From a virus: a stretch of 44,707 nt of DNA. Shown in pieces: positions 13,526 to 20,812 of this stretch. Numbering within the stretch: position 1 is the first letter of the stretch; each line of letters starts with the position of its first letter. The notes below the pieces were generated by a model. It was not told where the DNA came from and made no database searches. It worked only from the letters and a program-made list of their open reading frames with translations. Position numbers and translations under genes: made by a program. The DNA is taken from IMG/VR virus record IMGVR_UViG_3300006802_000014, positions 1 through 44,707 of that record; one strand, 5' to 3'.

Positions 13526-13779
13526 CCGCCTTTCCCCAATTCTCAGTCATTCAAATCATAGTCGCGGAAAAAGGAAGCGACGACTGGCGGGCCTTTCTCG
13601 CCTTTCAGGATCGCGAATGGCCCGGCATGGCCTATGAGATTCGAGGCAGTGGCAACACGCCAGAGAAAGCTTTAGCGATGGCTTACGGGCTGTTCCTCGA
13701 TGATCCTCGCGAACACGCTACCGACCATTGGGAAATGACCGAGGCCAACGCCGACAAGTTTCGGGATGATGCACGATGA
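13522..13779 (+). CDS. standalone homologue of the fusion's C-terminal domain
   Basis: 85 aa. Residues 7-85 align without gaps to the C-terminal half of 12362-12853, e.g. VIQIIV.E, FLAFQDREWPGMAYE and HWEMTEANADKFRDDAR. It has 8-10 acidic residues in the last 30. No catalytic motif is visible. Confidence 0.85.
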   Translation: MTAFPQFSVIQIIVAEKGSDDWRAFLAFQDREWPGMAYEIRGSGNTPEKALAMAYGLFLDDPREHATDHWEMTEANADKFRDDAR

Positions 13780-13794
13780 CACTCAGAGAACTGA
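13729..13794. repeat. 66-bp direct repeat, copy 2
   Basis: Second copy of the repeat at 12803-12868, spanning the junction between the 85-aa and 64-aa genes. Confidence 0.9.
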
Positions 13795-13970
13795 TGGACG
13801 CTTGGGAAAAGGGCCGCTCTGTCATGATGACCGACGCCGAAGGGACCGTGTATGTCGGCACCCCCGAAGTCCTGCACATGCTGCCGGATCGCCGAGTAGC
13901 CGTTGTGCTACGGGTCGGCCATTCGCATTCCGGGGAACACGACCACAAGCAGATCATCTACGCCTTTTAG
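13776..13970 (+). CDS. MTLREL-family paralogue
   Basis: 64 aa. It begins MTLRELMDAWEKGRSVMMTD, then AEGTVYVGTPEVLHML, and ends in a His-rich stretch (HSHSGEHDHK) that could bind metal; this His cluster is not in the other paralogues. It ends with TAG and leaves a 14-base gap, the only non-overlapping junction in the chain. Confidence 0.8.
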   Translation: MTLRELMDAWEKGRSVMMTDAEGTVYVGTPEVLHMLPDRRVAVVLRVGHSHSGEHDHKQIIYAF

Positions 13971-13984
13971 ACGGAGCCCACACG

Positions 13985-14212
13985 ATGACACTACGAGAAC
14001 TAACCGACGCGATCGCATTCGGCAGGGAACTGTACTGGACCGTCACCGTCGACGGTTTCCCCGAGGGCTGGCCCGGGGTGCCGTTTGCAATGCAACGCGA
14101 GCCAGACGGTGGAATATGGGTCGGGGTGGACTTTCAGGGGCAGCTAAAGACGTTCACCTTCTATCCCCGATCCTCGCCAACCAATGACCCCCTGGACGCC
14201 GAACTCCGATGA
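13985..14212 (+). CDS. MTLREL-family paralogue
   Basis: 75 aa. It starts MTLRELTDAIAFGRELYW, has G-V-P-F-A-M-Q and ends SSPTNDPLDAELR, the same tail as 13310-13525. The start follows GGAGCCCACACG. Confidence 0.8.
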   Translation: MTLRELTDAIAFGRELYWTVTVDGFPEGWPGVPFAMQREPDGGIWVGVDFQGQLKTFTFYPRSSPTNDPLDAELR

Positions 14213-14424
14213 CGTTCACCGAACTCACCGCCGCCATGTGGGACGGCCGCAGCGTGACGCTGACAGACCACGCGGGCCGGACCATTGAGGCGGTCCCCAT
14301 GGGGATTCTTTGCACTGCGGGATGCCGAGACAGACGGCTATATGTGGTCTCCTGCCGATCAAAGACCACCCGTCCAAGGAGCGGAACTATCGTCATGCGG
14401 TTCGACTCGTTCGACAGCAACTGA
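14209..14424 (+). CDS. MTLREL-family paralogue, last of the chain
   Basis: 71 aa. It starts MTFTELTAAMWDGRSVTLTD, followed by HAGRTIEAVPMGIL. It ends before the first autonomous promoter. Coupled by ATGA to the previous gene. Confidence 0.8.
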   Translation: MTFTELTAAMWDGRSVTLTDHAGRTIEAVPMGILCTAGCRDRRLYVVSCRSKTTRPRSGTIVMRFDSFDSN

Positions 14425-14482
14425 ACGCCCGATAACCTTTTTGCTGGTCCCGACAAAATGGAAAATTCTTCCGGATTGTGTC

Positions 14483-14511
14483 TTGCAAACTCATCCTCAC
14501 GCCGATATAAA
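14483..14511 (+). promoter_or_regulatory. sigma70 promoter, cassette 1
   Basis: TTGCAA (14483-14488), 17-bp spacer, TATAAA (14506-14511). The spacer and the upstream ATTCTTCCG are nearly identical to the promoter at 14943-14971. It drives the 104-aa gene. Confidence 0.8.
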
Positions 14512-14562
14512 TAACCCATCAGACGTGAGTGACGCCTGACCCACTAACCCGAGGAGATGACG

Positions 14563-14877
14563 ATGACGACTGCCAAGCAAGTGTGGAATTCGACCAAGTC
14601 CGACTACAGCAACTGGCGGGCCAGCAAGGTGATTTGCCCGACCCTGATGCCCGCGATTGGCACCAAGGTTGACGTGATGTTCGGCACCTCGCGTGGGCTG
14701 CTGTCCGGTGTTGTGATCGGCCACGACGAGCAAGCCCCCATCGTTGAGTTCACCATGAGGAACGGCAAGACCCGCCAAGGGCTTTGCACCGTGCAGGTCA
14801 AGGGCTTCAAGATGTACTCCGAGGAAACGGGCAAGGGATACATTCCCGTGAAGTACATGGCTTGGCTCGCCGAGTAG
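14563..14877 (+). CDS. hypothetical protein, autonomous cassette
   Basis: 104 aa. It starts MTTAKQVWNSTKSDYSNW and has two strand-rich parts, including GTKVDVMFGTSRGLLSGVVI and a C-terminal GKGYIPVKYMAWLAE; perhaps an SH3-like small fold. The second of two adjacent ATGs is chosen because GAGGAG lies six bases before it. It has its own promoter and terminator, so it is expressed independently of the coupled chain. Function unknown. Confidence 0.85.
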   Translation: MTTAKQVWNSTKSDYSNWRASKVICPTLMPAIGTKVDVMFGTSRGLLSGVVIGHDEQAPIVEFTMRNGKTRQGLCTVQVKGFKMYSEETGKGYIPVKYMAWLAE

Positions 14878-14895
14878 CCCCCACCCAGTCAACGT

Positions 14896-14917
14896 CCCCC
14901 GGGAATCGGCCCGGGGG
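14896..14917 (+). terminator. hairpin terminator
   Basis: CCCCCGGG-AATCGG-CCCGGGGG followed by TCTTC. A strong 8-bp stem 18 bases after the stop; the T-tract is short. Confidence 0.65.
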
Positions 14918-14942
14918 TCTTCGGAATTCTTCCGATTTCCTG

Positions 14943-14971
14943 TTGACAACTCATCCGCACGCCGATATAAA
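14943..14971 (+). promoter_or_regulatory. sigma70 promoter, cassette 2
   Basis: TTGACA (14943-14948), 17-bp spacer, TATAAA (14966-14971), nearly a copy of cassette 1. It is the closest match to consensus in the window. An ATG at 14978 falls at the predicted +1, in frame with the gene below. Confidence 0.85.
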
Positions 14972-15019
14972 TACACCATGTCAGCCGCACAACGCGGACG
15001 ACGCCAACCCCGGGAGATG

Positions 15020-15268
15020 ATGACAGTGACCGCGAAACTCAGCCCCGCAATGGAAGCCACCTTGGAACTGTTTCGGCAGGAATGCGTGAAACATCCCGCT
15101 GGAGTGCAGTGGGTTGAGGGGACAACCCAGCGGACGATTAACGCCCTCGTCGCTCGCGGCAAGCTGAAGATCTCGCGAAGCACACCGGGCGGATACGTCA
15201 CGTTCCTCGGAGAGAAGCGGGCTCGTTGGCACCAAGACATGTGGTATGCCGTCGCGGACGCCAAGTAA
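15020..15268 (+). CDS. small winged-helix-like or DNA-binding candidate, hypothetical
   Basis: 82 aa from ATG 15020. The pattern TLELFRQECVKHP, then TQRTINALVARGKLKISRST, then GGYVTF looks like a helix-helix-wing (a small winged-helix), so DNA binding is possible. Start uncertain: GGGAG at 15012-15016 favours 15020 or GTG 15026, while 14978 would give a leaderless 96-aa form in the same frame. Confidence 0.7.
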   Translation: MTVTAKLSPAMEATLELFRQECVKHPAGVQWVEGTTQRTINALVARGKLKISRSTPGGYVTFLGEKRARWHQDMWYAVADAK

Positions 15269-15279
15269 CTCCCCACCCC

Positions 15280-15302
15280 GCCCCCTGCACATCGCGGGGG
15301 GC
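15280..15302 (+). terminator. hairpin terminator
   Basis: GCCCCC pairs with GGGGGC around a 10-11 base loop containing CACATCGC, followed by TTCCTTCCTCTT. It shares CACATCGC with the next terminator. Confidence 0.65.
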
Positions 15303-15331
15303 TTCCTTCCTCTTGTCTGGAGTCTTGAGAC

Positions 15332-15490
15332 ATGTCGACTATTGAATGGCGCTGGACCAGTGGCGACGGAAGTCAACTTGGCTTTGATCAATTCGGCCAC
15401 TATTGGTGGCGCAAGAATTCGGATTGTGTGCGATTGGAATGTACTCGATTGGCAGCAATCGAGTGGAAACGGCGCAATAACGTTTCCTGA
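15332..15490 (+). CDS. small hypothetical protein
   Basis: 52 aa, rich in Trp and aromatic residues (MSTIEWRWTSGDGSQLGFDQ, then FGHYWWRKNSDCVRLE). GGAG lies ten bases upstream of ATG, and the gene is bracketed by two terminator hairpins. Not recognised. Confidence 0.65.
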   Translation: MSTIEWRWTSGDGSQLGFDQFGHYWWRKNSDCVRLECTRLAAIEWKRRNNVS

Positions 15491-15502
15491 TGTGTGTTAC
15501 CC

Positions 15503-15525
15503 GCCCCCGGCACATCGCCGGGGGC
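15503..15525 (+). terminator. hairpin terminator
   Basis: Nine-bp perfect stem GCCCCCGGC-ACATC-GCCGGGGGC followed by TTCCTCT. Confidence 0.75.
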
Positions 15526-15555
15526 TTCCTCTGACCTGATGGAGATGATGACACG

Positions 15556-15726
15556 ATGAACGAATACCAGATTGCGTTTGACGACTCGACCGCCCCAAGC
15601 GGATGGCACATCGTCGAGACATTTGAGGCCGCAGATGACAAGGCGGCCAACGCATATGCCGACGAGTACTACGCCGATCAGGAATGGTGGGTGTTGGATG
15701 CCAACGGCAGGAACATCAACGGCTGA
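15556..15726 (+). CDS. small acidic protein
   Basis: 56 aa, very acidic (MNEYQIAFDDSTAPSGWHIV, then ADDKAANAYADEYYADQEWW). The GGAGATGATGACACG ribosome cassette precedes ATG. DNA mimicry is conceivable for a small acidic phage protein, but there is no direct evidence. Confidence 0.7.
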   Translation: MNEYQIAFDDSTAPSGWHIVETFEAADDKAANAYADEYYADQEWWVLDANGRNING

Positions 15727-15751
15727 CGCGATCCCGACAACTGATTCACAC

Positions 15752-15774
15752 GCCCCCGGGACTGGCTCGGGGGC
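15752..15774 (+). terminator. hairpin terminator
   Basis: GCCCCCG pairs with CGGGGGC around GGACTGGCT. There is no T-tract, so it may be a stability hairpin. Confidence 0.5.
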
Positions 15775-15814
15775 AACTATTAAGCCCCACTGAAGAGTTC
15801 ACAACGGAGAAGAA

Positions 15815-16039
15815 ATGTCCCTCTACCAACAGGTTGTCAATCGCGTGCGCCGCTCGCCATTCCCTGAATACGTTGAAGCCGCATGGATGGGAACCGAATA
15901 CGTAATCCGAGACGACCGCGCCGGCCCCGGCTCGCTCTACAGTGCGGACGGTGTTGAGTTCGTCTCGCGACTCGGCACCCCCGCGTATGCCATGATGCCG
16001 CCGATTCTGTACTGTGGCGGTCCCCGTTGCTCTTTCTGA
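15815..16039 (+). CDS. hypothetical protein
   Basis: 74 aa; not recognised. It starts MSLYQQVVNRVRRSPFPEYV after GGAGAAGAA. The C-terminus has PPILYCGGPRCSF. Confidence 0.75.
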   Translation: MSLYQQVVNRVRRSPFPEYVEAAWMGTEYVIRDDRAGPGSLYSADGVEFVSRLGTPAYAMMPPILYCGGPRCSF

Positions 16040-16049
16040 AAGCCCCCTG

Positions 16050-16238
16050 ATGCCTACCTACACCACCGCAACCGCCGCCGCCAAACTTGGCCTCTGCCCC
16101 AGGCAGGTCGGCCAACTCGCACGCCAGCACGGGCTCGGCCGCAAGGTCGGCAGAGACTGGCAGTTCACCGCCGCCGAGGTTCGCAAGATGCATGGACGCC
16201 CGACAGTGGGACGCCCACGGAAGGGGGCCGCACGATGA
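16050..16238 (+). CDS. excisionase/MerR-like HTH protein
   Basis: 62 aa. The core TTATAAAKLGLCPRQVGQLARQ followed by GRKVGRDWQFTAAEVRK is the HTH_17 (excisionase/MerR-type) pattern: helix-turn-helix, small wing, then helix. The tail is basic (GRPRKGAAR). Such proteins bend DNA or regulate promoters. No integrase was found, so a regulatory role is likelier than excision. No good ribosome site precedes ATG, so translation probably depends on the upstream gene. Confidence 0.75.
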   Translation: MPTYTTATAAAKLGLCPRQVGQLARQHGLGRKVGRDWQFTAAEVRKMHGRPTVGRPRKGAAR

Positions 16239-16519
16239 CCCATCCCATCATCGCCCGGCTGTACATCGACCGACAGCGGCAGCAACGCCTGATCGAAGAC
16301 GCTCAGGCCAAATGGCAAGACGCCGCTCGTGCTGTCCTGGCCTTGCACCCAGCAGCCCGCGAGTACGGCACCGATGCCGACTACCACGCGGCAGTTGACC
16401 AGTACAATGACTGGCTGGTCCGCATCCAGGATCTCATCGCCGACCTCGCCGTCACCTCTGCCGCGATTGCCGAGTCGCTCGCTGGCCCAGGCTCCCATCT
16501 GACAGGAACCACGCTATGA
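16235..16519 (+). CDS. hypothetical coiled-coil protein
   Basis: 94 aa, helical throughout (RLYIDRQRQQRLIEDAQAKW and DWLVRIQDLIADLAVTSAAI). ATGA overlap with the HTH gene. Not recognised. Confidence 0.8.
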   Translation: MTHPIIARLYIDRQRQQRLIEDAQAKWQDAARAVLALHPAAREYGTDADYHAAVDQYNDWLVRIQDLIADLAVTSAAIAESLAGPGSHLTGTTL

Positions 16520-16875
16520 CAGCCCCCGCCCTCCGCTACCACATCGCCGGGTTGGCCAAATTCATCCAGCCCGGGGGAATGGTCCTGCTCTCGCCGCAGG
16601 ACGAACTCAACCGGCAGGAGTTCCTTACATTGACCGCCGGAATCCTCCACGCCCGCGAGTACCGCACCGATGTCATCGTCTGGTGCCGAGAGGGTCGCTG
16701 GGAGTGGGCCACGTCTGCATACCCCCTGCCGATCAGCGCCTATATCGACGGTGTTCCGGAATGTCAGATCACCGTCACTGATGACACCCAGACAGTCCGC
16801 CGGGTAATCCAGCTCGGCGAGTCCACCGTTACCCCTGTGCCGCCCCCTGTGCCCGAAAAAAGGAAGTCCCGATGA
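16516..16875 (+). CDS. hypothetical protein
   Basis: 119 aa; not recognised. Helical N-terminal third, then strands (TDVIVWCREGRWEWATSAYP) and a Pro/Lys-rich tail (PPPVPEKRKSR). ATGA overlaps on both sides. Confidence 0.8.
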   Translation: MTAPALRYHIAGLAKFIQPGGMVLLSPQDELNRQEFLTLTAGILHAREYRTDVIVWCREGRWEWATSAYPLPISAYIDGVPECQITVTDDTQTVRRVIQLGESTVTPVPPPVPEKRKSR

Positions 16876-17165
16876 TCCGCTCCGCCGCCCTCACTGGCAT
16901 CGCCCTGGGCCTCGCCGTTGCCGCTTGTGTGTCCCGAGTCCCGCCAGTCAATCGGCCAGCGTCTACGGGCCGCGTGGTGCGTTTGGCGACGGTTCCCCAG
17001 GGTGCCGCCTTGCCGCCAGTCGACACGACGTACATTACCGAGTTCCACGGCCGCAAGTATCGCGTTTCGTGGGCCGCCTTGGATATCCCCTGTTGGATGG
17101 TGGGTGGGGACGTGTTGTCGATCAACGGGACTGTGCGATATCAGGACCGCCGCGTCAAACCTTGA
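16872..17165 (+). CDS. small lipoprotein
   Basis: 97 aa. The N-terminus MIRSAALTGIALGLAVAAC ends in a lipobox (AVAAC, Cys 19), so the mature protein is anchored to a membrane by lipid. The 78-residue mature part has a short strand-rich core (FHGRKYRVSWAALDIPCW). It is the last rightward gene and overlaps the end of the convergent tail gene by 11 bases. Possible roles are superinfection exclusion or lysis; neither is proven. Confidence 0.85.
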   Translation: MIRSAALTGIALGLAVAACVSRVPPVNRPASTGRVVRLATVPQGAALPPVDTTYITEFHGRKYRVSWAALDIPCWMVGGDVLSINGTVRYQDRRVKP

Positions 17166-17754
17166 ACCCGTACCAAGAGCCCTGCCAGTGCAGATGCAGC
17201 AGGTCCCCGTTTGCTCCGGTGTAAGTAACGGGGACTGTATGCACTGTTCCCGTGATTGTTGCGTTCCCAAATCCATCATATGTGCCACGAGCGAACAGGC
17301 CGGGGCTGGCAACGACGCGAACATTGAGAGACAGGCCACCATCCGTACTGCTGGATAGCAAGTCGACAACCTGAAATCCAATCGATGTGGTATTCAACAT
17401 CCACGATCCATTGATCGGCCCAATCTGATTTCCGACTGATGGTATGCTTCCACTGTATCCGCCCATCATCACATTGCCAAAAGTGCCCTGTCCAGTGGAG
17501 TTTATTGCAATCGGAATCGGCCCGTTGAACAAGTGCGAATACTGCGATCCGTAAGTGTTCGGCTTGCTCACAGTGAATCCCATATTTGCATACCCAACAC
17601 TATAGATCCCGCCTGACCCGTCGAATTGATTGAACGGAACAAACATCCCCGTAATTCGCATGCAGGCAAAGGCCGGAATTTCCTCCCCGCTGTCGTTTCT
17701 GACTGGCCAGTATTGTTGGTTCTCGCCTGCCGATGTGCCGAGTAGCCCAATCAT
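17155..17754 (-). CDS. late tail-associated protein
   Basis: 199 aa. It opens GLLGTSAGENQQYWPVRNDS and is rich in Gly, Ser, Asn and Thr with predicted strands throughout, as in fibre or tail decoration proteins. It is the last gene of the virion block and ATGA-coupled to the tail-tip gene. Assignment is from position and composition. Confidence 0.7.
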   Translation of the reverse strand: MIGLLGTSAGENQQYWPVRNDSGEEIPAFACMRITGMFVPFNQFDGSGGIYSVGYANMGFTVSKPNTYGSQYSHLFNGPIPIAINSTGQGTFGNVMMGGYSGSIPSVGNQIGPINGSWMLNTTSIGFQVVDLLSSSTDGGLSLNVRVVASPGLFARGTYDGFGNATITGTVHTVPVTYTGANGDLLHLHWQGSWYGFKV

Positions 17755-19484
17755 GGACGCCGCCTCCGCTGGTCTCGGTCCGCTCGTCTCTGCTTTCGTT
17801 GCATGTCATTCACCCGTCGTTCCTTGTACGGTGGGACGTAGGGGGACGGCTCATACAACCTGCTGGCCGAGGTATAGCACCCGCCCCCGCCGATCTCCCA
17901 TGTGACCTGCTGAATGGCACCGTCGGGATTGATCGCCTGCAAGCCGACGTACTTCCCAGATGCCCCGGACTGCGTCACGTACTGCGAAATTCGGCCATTC
18001 GCGTAATACTGGCTGAGGGTGTTGAGTTCGGCCTCATATGTCTTCTCTAGCCAACCGAGTGACAATCCCGCTTGATCGTAACGGGTGTATCTTTCCCAGA
18101 CCAATTCCTCTCTGCGGACAACCTCAGTGCCGTATCCGGATGCCGCTCCAGTCGCTTGGGTGTAGCTCCATCGCATGTGGGCCGAGGTGTCCGGATGCCG
18201 CACCGTGAATGAGCATTCAAGCTCTATGAACGCTGCTGCAAATTGCTTTGTGGTGTTGTCCCATCGAACGACCTGCTCGTCGAATCGCACCATTCCCAGC
18301 TCGTGCTCTACGGTGAACCGGCCGGGATATCTCCACTGAGCTTGATTCGCTCGCGAAGAATTGCGGGGGAACTCAAGTGAGATGTTGCCGACAAAGTATA
18401 CCCCGTACACGGCTTCAGGACGTCTGCGCCTGATTCCGTTGGCATCCGGACCAGTTTGCACCAACCCTTTCTCCAATGGCAGGATCTCGCGAAGGTACTG
18501 AACCAAATATCCAACACCTCCGACTTGCGGTTGCTGCACCTGTAGTGGGGCAGGCTGGCCCGGCATCACTGGACCAATCGGAATGACCGGGGCTTGTACT
18601 GGCGGTGGGCCGGGAAGCAAAACGATCGGGGCTGAAATCGGGCTGTTGATGTCTCGGATGCGATACAGCCGGAAGACGTCACGAAGCGCCAAGGCCCGCG
18701 CATCACTGGCCGCGATACCAGAAAAGAATTGCGTTTCTTTTCCCCAACCTCCGGCAGGCGTGTACGATAGCTGGTCGATGGGTTTGATTGATCCGTCGAG
18801 ATCGTAGCCGACTGCCTCCAACTCCAGCCGCCGTTGATATCGATTCGGGCCGCCCAGGATACGTACCGTCGCGGGTACTTCCGGGGGGTTGCTGCTCACC
18901 TCCTGCTCGATCAGGAATGTATTCGCGGGCAAGGGAGCCCCGACGCCCTGCTGCCTGATGGCAACTGTCCCATTGATCTGCAGGACAACCACCATCCCGA
19001 ACGGCTCGATCAGATCGGCCAACGCCTCGGCGGGATTGTCCGCGACCCATTCACACTCGGGCCGCGCGTTGTTCGGGATGTCTGACACGCCGACAACGCC
19101 GGTCTCCCCCATCGCATCGAGGAGCAATTGGGCCAACTGCTGCGGTGTCTTCTCTGTCGCTGTGACGATCAGGCCATCGGCATCACGCTGGTTGTAATGG
19201 CCGTAGACCTCACCGAACTTCCACCGCCATCGCCGATCTACCGCCGTGAACGACACCAGCGTACCATCAGTCGACCGCACCATTGAGGACTGATCAGCCC
19301 TGCAGTCCTTGATCGTCAGTGTTGTTGTGCCGTGGTAGAACACCACATCCCCAGTCGGGGCAATCGCAGCAGTCTGGGGCGTGATCTGGAATGACACCAC
19401 GCTTGGCGTGATGCCGTGCGTGAGGGTGTACGATGCCCCGAGGACATTCTGGACGCCCGGATAGGTGGCGTAGCTGTGATTCAC
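17751..19484 (-). CDS. tail tip / baseplate hub protein
   Basis: 577 aa. It lies at the position of tail-tip/hub genes, downstream of tape measure. The N-terminal half is alternating strands (TTTLTIKDCRADQSSMV, VRILGGPNRYQRRLE) as in hub domains; the centre has a Pro-rich linker (LLPGPPPVQAPVIPIGPVMP), and the C-terminus is basic (RKQRRADRDQRRRRP). It starts with GTG in a GTGA overlap. No enzymatic domain was recognised. Confidence 0.75.
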   Translation of the reverse strand: MNHSYATYPGVQNVLGASYTLTHGITPSVVSFQITPQTAAIAPTGDVVFYHGTTTLTIKDCRADQSSMVRSTDGTLVSFTAVDRRWRWKFGEVYGHYNQRDADGLIVTATEKTPQQLAQLLLDAMGETGVVGVSDIPNNARPECEWVADNPAEALADLIEPFGMVVVLQINGTVAIRQQGVGAPLPANTFLIEQEVSSNPPEVPATVRILGGPNRYQRRLELEAVGYDLDGSIKPIDQLSYTPAGGWGKETQFFSGIAASDARALALRDVFRLYRIRDINSPISAPIVLLPGPPPVQAPVIPIGPVMPGQPAPLQVQQPQVGGVGYLVQYLREILPLEKGLVQTGPDANGIRRRRPEAVYGVYFVGNISLEFPRNSSRANQAQWRYPGRFTVEHELGMVRFDEQVVRWDNTTKQFAAAFIELECSFTVRHPDTSAHMRWSYTQATGAASGYGTEVVRREELVWERYTRYDQAGLSLGWLEKTYEAELNTLSQYYANGRISQYVTQSGASGKYVGLQAINPDGAIQQVTWEIGGGGCYTSASRLYEPSPYVPPYKERRVNDMQRKQRRADRDQRRRRP

Positions 19485-20809
19485 GAGACACTGCCCAGGG
19501 TGAGGCGTCGGTTATTGGGAATCTCCAATGTGACGCCCTGCAAGTTGGTGCGGTTCAGGTCGATGCCGTTCGTGAAGGTGACCGTCCCGGCTGGATCGCG
19601 GAACGTCGCGCCGGCGAACAGATCGCAATTGGTGACTGTCCTGGCCCGCTGGTTCGCTCGGAAGTCCAGTTCCCCACCGGACAGCGTCAACGTCGTCAAC
19701 GTGCCCGTGCTCTCGTAGGAACAGTATCCCCCGGTGATGGTCACAGTGACCGCCACGCCAGACACATGCCGCCACGATCCGCCGGACAGCGTTGTGGTGG
19801 TCACCGCGTTGTTCGTGGTGAGGTTGCCCCCGGTCTGCTCAAGCGTCGTCAGTGTCACGCCAGACCCGATGACCACCGTGGAATCCGTGGTCTGGTTCGT
19901 GCGGAAACCCACCTTTGCCGTGGTGATCTGGGATGTCTCGCCAGCGAAGAACGCAATCCCGAGGGAGCCTTTCGAGATGGTTACCGTGTTGCTTACGTGC
20001 GTGCCTTTCCAGAGGATCGCCGGGACGCCCTGCAGTTCACTCACGCCAGAGTTCAGAACGACCAACTGACACTGTCCCGACCCGCTGTCGATCTTGATCC
20101 GGCTCGACCCTTGCCCGTCCCCTCCGCCAATCGTGAGGGCTTGCGTTACGCTGTCAGACGACGTGCCGAGGGCAAGGTACTTGTCGCGGTATTCTGCGTA
20201 TGGGTATGCCGAGTCATCGACGTTGGTCTCTGGCAGCCCGATCCGTCCCGTGTATCCCTGCGTAATCGTGATCGACTGAGGGGACACGCTCGATTGTGCC
20301 AGACCGTACAGGCAATCGACGTTCCCCGAGTCGTACACGATGTCGTCGGAGTCTACGGGGACAGTCGACCCACTCCAGTTCGCCGCGACGTTGAAGAAGT
20401 TCGGGCCCGATGCCGAAATCGTCGTGGCAGTCGAGACAGTCCCCGATGTGCTTGATTTGCTCACGCTGATCGTGAACGGCTTGCCCTTCGTTTTGCCGAT
20501 CAGCACCACGGTCGAACCGCTGGCAGCCGGCGCAGTCTCACCGCTCACGAACTCGCGAAACTCTGCCACATTCGGCCCGCGCTCGGTCACGCTATACGCT
20601 GCACCAAGGGCTGTCGACGTGCTCCCGAGGGCTGCGGCAAGCTCGGTCGCAATCTGCGTTGTGGTGACCGTGGTCCCGATTGTCAGCACGATTGCCCGAC
20701 CGTTGCACGTGACTGTCAGCGTATCGGCTGCGACCCACGTCCCGCCGATTGTGATCGTTTCCTTCTGTGCCACGGGAAGCGCGGCCCCCGTCCATCGTCG
20801 TGTCGCCAT
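19481..20809 (-). CDS. beta-rich tail protein
   Basis: 442 aa. From residue about 160 it shows short repeated strand units rich in Thr, Ser and Gly (LTTLEQTGGNLTTNNAVTTT) that suggest a right-handed beta-helix, common in fibres and tail-surface proteins. The N-terminal 140 residues have TITIGGTW...LTVTCNGRAI, a tail-domain-like sandwich. Probable host-contact or decoration role. Confidence 0.75.
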   Translation of the reverse strand: MATRRWTGAALPVAQKETITIGGTWVAADTLTVTCNGRAIVLTIGTTVTTTQIATELAAALGSTSTALGAAYSVTERGPNVAEFREFVSGETAPAASGSTVVLIGKTKGKPFTISVSKSSTSGTVSTATTISASGPNFFNVAANWSGSTVPVDSDDIVYDSGNVDCLYGLAQSSVSPQSITITQGYTGRIGLPETNVDDSAYPYAEYRDKYLALGTSSDSVTQALTIGGGDGQGSSRIKIDSGSGQCQLVVLNSGVSELQGVPAILWKGTHVSNTVTISKGSLGIAFFAGETSQITTAKVGFRTNQTTDSTVVIGSGVTLTTLEQTGGNLTTNNAVTTTTLSGGSWRHVSGVAVTVTITGGYCSYESTGTLTTLTLSGGELDFRANQRARTVTNCDLFAGATFRDPAGTVTFTNGIDLNRTNLQGVTLEIPNNRRLTLGSVS

Positions 20810-20812
20810 TTA

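Noticed and set aside
19493-20455. Long plus-strand frames opposite tail genes (e.g. 340 aa at 19433-20455)
   Set aside because: These mirror high-GC coding strands; they lack ribosome sites and recognisable domains.
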